From: Natronohydrobacter sp.
GTDB lineage: Bacteria; Pseudomonadota; Alphaproteobacteria; Rhodobacterales; Rhodobacteraceae
Direction: 5' to 3'
NCBI GenBank assembly: GCA_007116445.1
Contig: SKIM01000346.1
Span: forward strand, 1-5,035
Length of the DNA stretch: 5,035 nucleotides
In this document: in pieces, positions 1-5,035 of the stretch
How positions within the stretch are numbered: the first letter of the stretch is position 1
How the letters are laid out: each line of letters starts with the position of its first letter
Notes under the pieces: model-generated
Seen by the model: the letters and a program-made list of their open reading frames with translations, nothing else
Database searches by the model: none
Told to the model about the DNA's origin: nothing
Translations under genes and position numbers: made by a program

Positions 1-44
1 GAACGGTTTCAGAAAAGGCCGCAGTTGGTGGCCTGATTCGCCGT

Positions 45-87
45 CAGTGACAAATTTTTTCGCAGCGGTGACAAATCAGTGACAAGG
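45..87. repeat. Three helically phased GTGACAA direct repeats
   Basis: Three near-identical 11-bp units lie at 45-55, 66-76 and 77-87, reading cagtgacaaat, cggtgacaaat and cagtgacaagg. The GTGACAA cores begin at 47, 68 and 79. The offsets are therefore 21 and 11 bp, or about two and one helical turns, which puts all copies on one face of the DNA. The second and third units abut. The array sits just beyond the terminator side of the tRNA-Asn gene. The repeats are seen directly. Their role is unknown: they could be binding sites for a regulator, or arm-type sites left by a tRNA-targeting integrase, but no integrase gene is visible in the window. The remainder of positions 1-100 shows no supported gene. 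Confidence 0.5.
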
Positions 88-100
88 CGCAAAACAGGAC

Positions 101-122
101 GAAACCCGCTTGCGCGGGCTTC
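101..122 (-). terminator. Probable intrinsic terminator of the tRNA-Asn transcript
   Basis: Read on the minus strand, a 9-bp stem (GAAGCCCGC paired with GCGGGTTTC, including one G-U pair) closes on a four-base GCAA loop. It begins 29 nt beyond the encoded CCA end of the tRNA. A mixed T-rich stretch follows (GTCCTGTTTTG), not an uninterrupted U-run, so termination may be imperfect. The same hairpin on the plus strand is followed, after about ten bases, by a longer T-rich run up to 152, so it could also stop transcription entering from the left. The hairpin is seen directly; the terminator role is inferred from its shape and place. Confidence 0.6.
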
Positions 123-151
123 CTGTATCGTCTTGTTTTCTTTGGTTTTTT

Positions 152-226
152 TGGCTCCGGCGGTAGGGATCGAACCTACGACCAATTGATTAACAGTCAA
201 CTGCTCTACCGCTGAGCTACGCCGGA
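152..226 (-). tRNA. tRNA-Asn (anticodon GUU)
   Basis: A complete 75-nt cloverleaf reads on the minus strand. The acceptor stem TCCGGCG pairs perfectly with CGCCGGA, followed by discriminator G and an encoded CCA (152-154). The D arm is GCTC-AGCGGTA-GAGC. The anticodon arm has stem GTTGA/TCAAT (one G-U pair) and loop CTGTTAA, so the anticodon is GTT (plus-strand positions 192-194), which decodes AAC/AAU asparagine codons. The variable loop is TGGTC, and the T arm is GTAGG-TTCGATC-CCTAC. The gene lies 67 bp downstream of the metallo-hydrolase stop on the same strand, but a promoter-like sequence between them suggests independent transcription. No base is missing from the conserved positions. 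Confidence 0.97.
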
Positions 227-236
227 ACACAGCGGC

Positions 237-266
237 CGTATAGCAAGCACTTCGCGGCGCGTCCAG
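237..266 (-). promoter_or_regulatory. Putative sigma-70-type promoter of tRNA-Asn
   Basis: On the minus strand a -35-like CTGGAC (261-266) is separated by 18 bp from a -10-like TATACG (237-242). The -10 element ends 10 bp before the first base of the mature tRNA, leaving room for a leader of only a few nucleotides, as is common for stable RNA genes. It falls in the 67-bp gap after the metallo-hydrolase stop codon. The boxes are imperfect matches to the TTGACA/TATAAT consensus, so the call leans on position. Read-through from the hydrolase gene remains possible. Confidence 0.45.
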
Positions 267-293
267 ACCGAAATCGCACCCTTTTCTTGCGAT

Positions 294-1175
294 CTACAAG
301 AAACTGAAAACTGCCTCGGGATGGAGTTCTGGAGTAGCCGACACCTGATCGCGATGCACGAGATCAATCAGATGCGCAAAGACGTTGCGCGCAGCAGCGC
401 GACGGAGGGCCGGAGGAGTCTCTGTGTAGATGCCTTGCACAAGCTCAAGAACAGTTTTCGGCCCTGAGCGCAGGCTGTCACAAATCTCTGACTCGCGCTG
501 TAGGCGGTGGGAGCGCAGCGCCGCGAGTCTGCCCTCAGGGTCGGTCACAGGCGCACCATGGCCAGGGTAAAGGATACGCGCGGATTCTTGCGTCAACCGG
601 TCCAGGGAGCGCATGTAATCCGACACATCGCCATCGGGCGGCGATACCAGCGTCGAGGACCAGCCCATCACATGGTCGCCGCTGAACACCGCCCCGCGCC
701 ACGCAAATGACAGATGATTACCAAAATGCCCAGGCGTCCAGATCGCACGCAAGCTGTCAGCGCCGATCCGGATCTGCGCACCATCTGCAAGAATCTGGTC
801 AGGTCGAAAGGCGAGATCCACGCCCTCGCCACCCCCGATAAGCCCGGTTTCGGCCAGCGCCCGCATCCGTGCCGAGCGTCCCGCCAGCGCATCGCCGAAC
901 GCCATTACGGGAGCGCCCGTAGCCCTCGCAAGCCCGCGCGCCAGTGGCGCGTGATCGAGATGGGCATGCGTAACCAGGATCGCCCGCAGCATGCGCGAAT
1001 CATCCAGAGCGCTCAGGATCGCCGCGAGATGGGCCGGGTCGTCGGGACCAGGGTCGATCACGCAGAGCGCATCAGCGCCGAGAATATAGGTATTCGTGCC
1101 CTCACCTGTCAGTGGCGAGGGATTGGGCGCGCGCAAAAGGCGCAGGTCAGGTTCCAGCCACACGGGATCGGACAT
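294..1175 (-). CDS. MBL-fold metallo-hydrolase with C-terminal winged-helix domain (LACTB2-like)
   Basis: This 293-residue protein is a cytosolic metallo-beta-lactamase-fold hydrolase with no signal peptide. The metal-binding set is complete: THAHLDH at residues 69-75 (H70, H72, D74, H75), TPGH at 147-150, SGD at 165-167 and PGHG at 204-207. The N-terminal part carries the segment NPSPLTGEGTNTYILG, then VIDPGP at 39-44, typical of this subgroup. From about residue 225 an arginine-rich helix leads into a small winged-helix-like domain (TVLELVQGIYTETP, then AARNVFAHLIDLV), as in LACTB2-type enzymes, some of which act on RNA. The substrate here is unknown. I chose the ATG at 1175 because an upstream in-frame TTG at 1205 lacks any Shine-Dalgarno sequence and adds ten residues not expected in the family. 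The chosen ATG itself has only a weak AGGG 13 nt upstream. The gene is divergent from the sensor kinase, with 91 bp between starts. No clear promoter for it was found. Confidence 0.92.
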   Translation of the reverse strand: MSDPVWLEPDLRLLRAPNPSPLTGEGTNTYILGADALCVIDPGPDDPAHLAAILSALDDSRMLRAILVTHAHLDHAPLARGLARATGAPVMAFGDALAGRSARMRALAETGLIGGGEGVDLAFRPDQILADGAQIRIGADSLRAIWTPGHFGNHLSFAWRGAVFSGDHVMGWSSTLVSPPDGDVSDYMRSLDRLTQESARILYPGHGAPVTDPEGRLAALRSHRLQRESEICDSLRSGPKTVLELVQGIYTETPPALRRAAARNVFAHLIDLVHRDQVSATPELHPEAVFSFL

Positions 1176-1226
1176 GCGCGTGAGATTACCCTGCGGGTGG
1201 CACAAAGGCTATGGTTTTAATGCAAG

Positions 1227-1254
1227 GCCGCTTGTGAGCGGCAAAGGCTTTGCC
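1227..1254. promoter_or_regulatory. Nested palindromes, candidate operator in the divergent intergenic region
   Basis: Two inverted repeats overlap by three bases. The first (1227-1242) is GCCGCT-tgtg-AGCGGC, with perfect 6-bp arms. The second (1240-1254) is GGCAAAG-g-CTTTGCC, with perfect 7-bp arms around one central base. The second falls entirely within the -35/-10 spacer of the proposed kinase promoter. A partial copy of its core, CAAAGGCTATG, recurs at 1203-1213, matching 1242-1252 at 10 of 11 positions. The sequence symmetry is seen directly. Binding of a dimeric regulator that affects the kinase gene, and perhaps the divergent hydrolase, is inference. The regulator is not identifiable from sequence. 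Confidence 0.5.
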
Positions 1255-1260
1255 TATCGT
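1232..1260 (+). promoter_or_regulatory. Putative promoter of the sensor kinase, predicting a leaderless mRNA
   Basis: TTGTGA (1232-1237) and TATCGT (1255-1260) are separated by exactly 17 bp and each match the -35/-10 consensus at four of six positions. Six bases follow before the ATG at 1267, so the expected transcription start falls on or next to the A of the start codon. The absence of a Shine-Dalgarno sequence ahead of this ATG fits a leaderless transcript. The boxes could arise by chance, so this remains a prediction. Confidence 0.4.
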
Positions 1261-1266
1261 GGCCCC

Positions 1267-2616
1267 ATGAGATCGCGGCTCCGGTTCCGACAGGTTTTTC
1301 CAGCCAGCTTTTACGGGCGGGCGGTGCTTATCTTGATTGCGCCTGTCATTGCGATCCAGATCGTATTGTCAGTGGTTTTCGTTCAGCGTCATTATGAGCG
1401 GGTCACAGCGCAACTGACCATCAATACATCTCGGACAGTGCGCATCTTGATCGACAGGCTTGACGCTGTCACAGAGCCCGAACAGGTCCTGACCGAATTT
1501 CGCGATGTCTTTGCGCAGCTCGATATCCGACTGGCGCTGGTACCTGCGCTTCCCGAAACCGTGCCGCAACGCGAACCGTTCGATCTGGCGGGCGCAGAGA
1601 TCAAGCGCAGCCTGCAGACGGCTTTGCCCGAATTTCGGCTTGTCGATCTTTCACGCGACAGGGGGCGCGTTCTGATCTGGGTGGAAACCGACCATGGTCC
1701 GCTGGAGCTGGCGGTTCCACGCCGCCTGTTGACAACCTCGAATCCTCATCAGCTTCTGGTGATCGTCTTTCTGGCCTCTGTGGTGATGACACTGATCGCT
1801 TTCCAATTCCTGCGTCTGCAAATCCGCCCCATCCGCAGGCTCGGTGCGGCCGCAGAAGCCTATGGACGCGGCGAGCGCGTCGCGCTGCGCGCCACCGGGG
1901 CGCGCGAAATCCGGGCGGCGGCGCATGCATTTATCGACATGCGCAATCGGCTGGAACGACAGCGCACACAACAGCAACTGATGCTATCGGGCGTCAGCCA
2001 TGACATGCGCACGCCGCTGACGCGGATGCGGCTGATCCTGTCGATGATGGACGAGAGCGAAGATCGTGCCGCGCTGGAGGTCGAATTCGCCGATGTCGAG
2101 CATCGGCTGGAGCAATTTCTTGAATATACCCGCAGGCAGATCAGCGAAGAAGCGGCGCAGGAGCTTGCCCCGGAGGAGATGATCGGGGCGCTTGTCGCCC
2201 GATACAGAAGCGCGGGCCATAAGCTCGACTTTCACAACCTTATGCCCCTGGAAACTCGTGTGATGGCGCAACCTGTCGGCATGTCTCGGGCCCTGGACAA
2301 TTTGCTGAGCAATGCGCTGCGTCATGGCTCCATGGCTCGGATCACCACAGAGCTGCGTGCAGATGCGCTGGTCATTTCCGTCGAAGATGACGGGCCAGGC
2401 ATTCTGGAAAGCGACCGGTCGCGGGCAATAGAACCCTTCTTGCGACTGGACGCAGCGCGCAACAGCGACAGTGGCGGTGTCGGCCTGGGGCTGGCCATCG
2501 TTGCCGAAGTTGCACGGACACATGGCGGCGCGCTGGAGCTTGGGCAGAGCCAGCAGCTCGGCGGGCTGTCCGCGCGGCTTGTCCTGCCTCTGGTCCCGTC
2601 GGCTCAGAGCCGGTAG
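1267..2616 (+). CDS. EnvZ-like membrane sensor histidine kinase
   Basis: This 449-residue inner-membrane two-component kinase has the EnvZ-type plan. A basic N-terminus leads to a membrane helix at about 18-39, a periplasmic sensor region of about 120 residues, and a second helix at about 162-183. A HAMP linker (about 184-236) follows, then the dimerisation/phosphotransfer domain with H245 in SHDMRTPLTRMRL, and the ATP-binding domain. The ATP-binding domain has the N-box DNLLSNALRHG (344-354), the G1 box EDDGPGI (373-379) and the G2 box GVGLGLAIV (404-412). The H-D-x-R-T form around H245 is that of kinases that also dephosphorylate their regulator. All catalytic motifs are intact. The reading frame stays open upstream to 1096, but I chose the ATG at 1267 because the basic leader and first membrane helix begin there, and the upstream stretch overlaps the divergent hydrolase gene. 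A GTG at 1234 is an alternative. The signal sensed is unknown, and no response regulator adjoins the gene. Confidence 0.93.
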   Translation: MRSRLRFRQVFPASFYGRAVLILIAPVIAIQIVLSVVFVQRHYERVTAQLTINTSRTVRILIDRLDAVTEPEQVLTEFRDVFAQLDIRLALVPALPETVPQREPFDLAGAEIKRSLQTALPEFRLVDLSRDRGRVLIWVETDHGPLELAVPRRLLTTSNPHQLLVIVFLASVVMTLIAFQFLRLQIRPIRRLGAAAEAYGRGERVALRATGAREIRAAAHAFIDMRNRLERQRTQQQLMLSGVSHDMRTPLTRMRLILSMMDESEDRAALEVEFADVEHRLEQFLEYTRRQISEEAAQELAPEEMIGALVARYRSAGHKLDFHNLMPLETRVMAQPVGMSRALDNLLSNALRHGSMARITTELRADALVISVEDDGPGILESDRSRAIEPFLRLDAARNSDSGGVGLGLAIVAEVARTHGGALELGQSQQLGGLSARLVLPLVPSAQSR

Positions 2617-4073
2617 AGCGCGCCGAACTTTGCGTCGAGATAGTCTAGCAGCGGCGCCGCCACCGGTGCTGCGCCGCAGGCGGCTTCGATCGTGTCGCGA
2701 GGATTGCGCAAAGCGCCGTGAACCTGCAGCTTCTCGCGCAGCCAACCGGTTGCCGCCTTCAGATCGCCCGCGCCAAGCTGGGCGTCGAGATCGAGGATAT
2801 CCGCGCGCAGCGCCTGGTGCAGGCACCCCGCATAGAGATTGCCCAGCGCGTAGGTCGGGAAATATCCAAACAACCCGACCGACCAATGCACGTCCTGCAA
2901 GACACCATTGGCCGGACGATCCACCGGAATGCCGAAATCCGCCTCGAAACGCGTATTCCAGGCCTCCTCCAGATCGTCGGGGCGCAGCTTGCCGTCGATC
3001 AGTCCGCGCTCCAGATCGAAACGCAGCATGATATGCAGGTTATACTGCACTTCATCGGCTTCCGTGCGAATATAGCCGCGCGTCACGCGATTGGCGGCGG
3101 CATAGAACCCGTCGGCATCGGCCACATTCAGCGGCCCGAACTCGGCCAGCATTTCACCATGCAGCCAGTGGCAGAAGGCGCGGCTGCGGCCAAGCTGGTT
3201 TTCATAGATCCGGCTCTGGCTTTCATGCACGCCCATTGACGCGCCCCGCCCGATGGGGGTCAGCCTGTAGGCAGGGTCAACACCTTGTTCATAGGCCCCA
3301 TGCCCCACTTCATGCAGCGTTGAATAGAGGCAGTTGAACGGGTCATTCTCCGCGACGCGGGTGGTGATACGCACATCATCGCCCGACCCGGACGAGAACG
3401 GATGCACCGCCAGATCGATGCGCCCGCGCCCCATGTCATAGCCGAACCTTTCTGCCAGCTTGCGCGCCAGCCGCAACTGGCCGTCGCGGTCAAATGTGCC
3501 TGTCAGCGCAGGCGGTGTATCCGCACCGAGCACTGCGTCGCGCAGGGCCACAAGCCGCGGGCGCATCTGATCAAAGATCGCTGCGACCGAGGCCGCATCA
3601 GTTTCCGGCTCATAATCGGCCATGAGCGCGTCATAGGGATCGCCGCCATCGGCAATGGCTTCGCCTTCCTCACGACGCAGCGCGATCATCTGGCTGAGCC
3701 AGGGCAGAAATGCTGCGACATCACCCGCGGCGCGGGCTTCCTCCCACGCGGTCTGCGAAAGCGGCGTGATGCGCGCGAGTTCCGCGGCCAATCGCGCCGG
3801 CACGCGCGTATTGCGCGCGAAACCGCGCCGCAGTTCACGCAACTGCGCGGCGCCAGCCTCGTCAGGGGGCTCGGCGGCGTCGAGCAGATCGCCGAGCTTC
3901 GGGTCCGTGCGCCGCGCGTGCAGCACGGCTTCAAGCGCGGCCATTTCCTCGGAGCGCTGCGCATTGGCGCCGCGCGGCATGACCGTCTGCTGGTCCCAGC
4001 CCAGCCGTCCCGAGACCTGCGCCAGCGCTTCGGTCTGGCGGGTGAAATCCATCACTTCGGCAAAGGCATTCAT
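2604..4073 (-). CDS. M32-family metallocarboxypeptidase (carboxypeptidase Taq type)
   Basis: This 489-residue cytosolic zinc carboxypeptidase would remove C-terminal residues from peptides, and its length is normal for family M32. The zinc site is HEVGH at 254-258 (H254, H258, catalytic E255), with the third ligand E284 in the family motif HESQSR (283-288). Other M32 signatures are present: DVRITT (233-238), IRTEADE followed by YNLHI (335-348), and GVLQDVHW (390-397). The protein is predicted to be mostly helical, with no signal peptide or membrane segment. Its ATG overlaps the stop of the heme A synthase gene (ATGA), with AAGGAG seven bases upstream, so it is probably translationally coupled to that gene. 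Its 3' end overlaps the convergent kinase gene by 13 bp. The physiological substrate is unknown; general peptide turnover is the family expectation. Confidence 0.96.
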   Translation of the reverse strand: MNAFAEVMDFTRQTEALAQVSGRLGWDQQTVMPRGANAQRSEEMAALEAVLHARRTDPKLGDLLDAAEPPDEAGAAQLRELRRGFARNTRVPARLAAELARITPLSQTAWEEARAAGDVAAFLPWLSQMIALRREEGEAIADGGDPYDALMADYEPETDAASVAAIFDQMRPRLVALRDAVLGADTPPALTGTFDRDGQLRLARKLAERFGYDMGRGRIDLAVHPFSSGSGDDVRITTRVAENDPFNCLYSTLHEVGHGAYEQGVDPAYRLTPIGRGASMGVHESQSRIYENQLGRSRAFCHWLHGEMLAEFGPLNVADADGFYAAANRVTRGYIRTEADEVQYNLHIMLRFDLERGLIDGKLRPDDLEEAWNTRFEADFGIPVDRPANGVLQDVHWSVGLFGYFPTYALGNLYAGCLHQALRADILDLDAQLGAGDLKAATGWLREKLQVHGALRNPRDTIEAACGAAPVAAPLLDYLDAKFGALYRL

Positions 4074-5035
4074 GCGGCCGCTCCTTGCTTGCGCAGGCTG
4101 TCAAAGCGCGGGAATTGCGCCAGATGGCGCGCGCGGATGATCAGCACCCAGAGCAGCACTGCCGTCGCCTGATGCGCAATACCAAGCTGCCAGGGCGCGC
4201 CATGCAGCACTGTGAAGACGCCCAATGCGATCTGCGCCACCATCACCGCGAACATGGCGTGACAGGCCGAACGCGTAGCCGAATGGGTGGACTTGCGCCC
4301 GCGCAGCCAGACCACGAGCGCAAAAGCCGCGAGCAGATAGCCTGCCTTGCGGTGGATGAATTGCGTCGTCGCGGGGTTTTCAAAGAAATTCGTCCAGAGC
4401 GGCTGCATCGCCAGCAATTCAGGCGGAATGAAGACCCCGTTCATCAGCGGCCAATCCGTGTAGCCGCGCCCGGCATCAATCCCCGCCACGAGCGCGCCGA
4501 GCAGGATTTGCAGAAAGGCGATATGCATCAGCCCAGTCGTCATGGAGTAGAGCCTGGCCTCGCGCCCACGCCGCGCCGCGATCAGCTCGGCCTCGGGGCG
4601 GTTGAGCAGAAACGTGTACCATGCGATCATGCCAAGAATGATGAAAGCCAGCCCCAGATGCGTCGCCAGCCTGTATGAGGCGACGCTCACCATCCCCTCG
4701 CCCGCTGTGATGCCGGACGCCACCATCCACCAGCCAATCGCGCCCTGCAGACCGCCCAATGCGCCCAGCGCCAGCAGGCGTGGCGTCCAGCCGGTTGGGA
4801 TGCGCTTCGTGAGCCAGAAGAACAGGAAGCCCACGCCCCAGACCAGACCAATGACACGGCCCAACTGGCGATGGCCCCATTCCCACCAGTAGATGACCTT
4901 GAACTCCTCAAGCGTCATGCCACGGTTGACGATCTGATACTGGTCGATCTGACGGTATTTCTCGAATTCTTCCAGCCACATGGCCTCGGACAGAGGGGGG
5001 ATTGCGCCGGTGACAGGGCGCCATTCCGTGATCGA
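4070..5035 (-). CDS. ctaA: Heme A synthase, Cox15/CtaA family (5' end beyond window)
   Basis: This integral membrane enzyme oxidises the C8 methyl group of heme O to the formyl group of heme A, the cofactor of aa3-type cytochrome oxidases. The window holds 321 codons plus the stop. The reading frame is open to the right edge, and its first residues, SITEWRPVTGAIPPLSEAMW, match the conserved loop after the first membrane helix of Cox15. The methionine at 4981 is therefore internal, and I estimate about 60 N-terminal residues are missing. The four histidines expected as heme ligands are visible in EWGHR (fragment residue 55), RLATH (126), FIHRK (228) and GIAHQ (288). About seven hydrophobic segments remain, and the motif TDWPLMNG (193-200) is typical of the alphaproteobacterial/mitochondrial type. 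The tail ends four bases into the carboxypeptidase gene. The promoter must lie outside the window. Confidence 0.97.
   Translation of the reverse strand, partial: SITEWRPVTGAIPPLSEAMWLEEFEKYRQIDQYQIVNRGMTLEEFKVIYWWEWGHRQLGRVIGLVWGVGFLFFWLTKRIPTGWTPRLLALGALGGLQGAIGWWMVASGITAGEGMVSVASYRLATHLGLAFIILGMIAWYTFLLNRPEAELIAARRGREARLYSMTTGLMHIAFLQILLGALVAGIDAGRGYTDWPLMNGVFIPPELLAMQPLWTNFFENPATTQFIHRKAGYLLAAFALVVWLRGRKSTHSATRSACHAMFAVMVAQIALGVFTVLHGAPWQLGIAHQATAVLLWVLIIRARHLAQFPRFDSLRKQGAAA
4081..4086 (-). promoter_or_regulatory. Ribosome binding site of the carboxypeptidase gene
   Basis: The minus strand reads AAGGAG seven bases before the ATG at 4073, a near-consensus Shine-Dalgarno sequence at good spacing. 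It lies inside the last codons of the heme A synthase gene, and the stop and start codons overlap as ATGA. This supports both the chosen start and translational coupling. Confidence 0.85.

Noticed and set aside
16..34. Inverted repeat AGGCC...GGCCT near the left edge
   Set aside because: The 5-bp arms around a 9-base loop, with no T-tract or neighbouring gene, are too weak to call a terminator or operator.
9..230. A 73-codon minus-strand open frame beginning inside the tRNA gene
   Set aside because: Its first third is the tRNA-Asn gene read as protein (the familiar SSAVEQL...VVGSIPTAG artefact), and the rest runs through the terminator hairpin and the repeats.
714..1220. A 168-codon plus-strand open frame ahead of the kinase
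   Set aside because: It is antisense to the metallo-hydrolase, whose metal-binding motifs fix the true coding strand.
1096..1266. A 57-residue N-terminal extension of the kinase
   Set aside because: It overlaps the start of the divergent hydrolase gene, crosses the promoter-like sequence and palindromes, and would precede the basic leader and first membrane helix that normally open EnvZ-type proteins.
1984..2886. A 300-codon minus-strand open frame
   Set aside because: It is antisense to the kinase catalytic domains and then out of frame with the carboxypeptidase. It has no recognisable domain and an arginine-rich, low-plausibility composition, as expected of shadow frames in GC-rich DNA.
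3402..4172. A 256-codon plus-strand open frame
   Set aside because: It is antisense to the well-supported carboxypeptidase and to the end of heme A synthase, with no family resemblance or ribosome binding site.
4085..4678. A 197-codon plus-strand open frame
   Set aside because: It is antisense to the membrane helices and heme-ligand histidines of heme A synthase.

Overview
The window looks like an ordinary stretch of alphaproteobacterial core chromosome, most likely from the Rhodobacterales (Rhodobacteraceae/Paracoccaceae). This rests on the GC-rich, C/G-ending codons, the alphaproteobacterial Cox15-type heme A synthase, and the family resemblance of the metallo-hydrolase and the sensor kinase. 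The assignment is by recognition, not by a search. No mobile element, CRISPR array or defence system is visible.

Layout from left to right. Positions 1-100 hold no convincing gene, only three helically phased GTGACAA repeats. A possible terminator hairpin (101-122) follows the 3' end of a tRNA-Asn(GUU) gene (152-226, minus), which seems to have its own promoter at 237-266. Next come an MBL-fold metallo-hydrolase with a C-terminal winged helix (294-1175, minus) and a 91-bp divergent intergenic region with nested palindromes. An EnvZ-like membrane sensor histidine kinase follows (1267-2616, plus). An M32 (Taq-type) metallocarboxypeptidase (2604-4073, minus) meets the kinase tail to tail with a 13-bp overlap. 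Last is heme A synthase (4070-5035, minus), whose 5' end lies beyond the window.

Functional links. Heme A synthase and the carboxypeptidase share an ATGA stop/start overlap and are almost certainly translated from one mRNA, though no common biochemistry is obvious. The kinase and the hydrolase are divergently transcribed. The kinase has a plausible sigma-70-type promoter whose predicted start coincides with its ATG, which suggests a leaderless mRNA, and a 15-bp palindrome exactly fills most of the promoter spacer. No response regulator gene adjoins the kinase in this window.

I found no previously undescribed system. The observations most worth a second look are the palindrome-loaded divergent promoter and the phased repeats beyond the tRNA.
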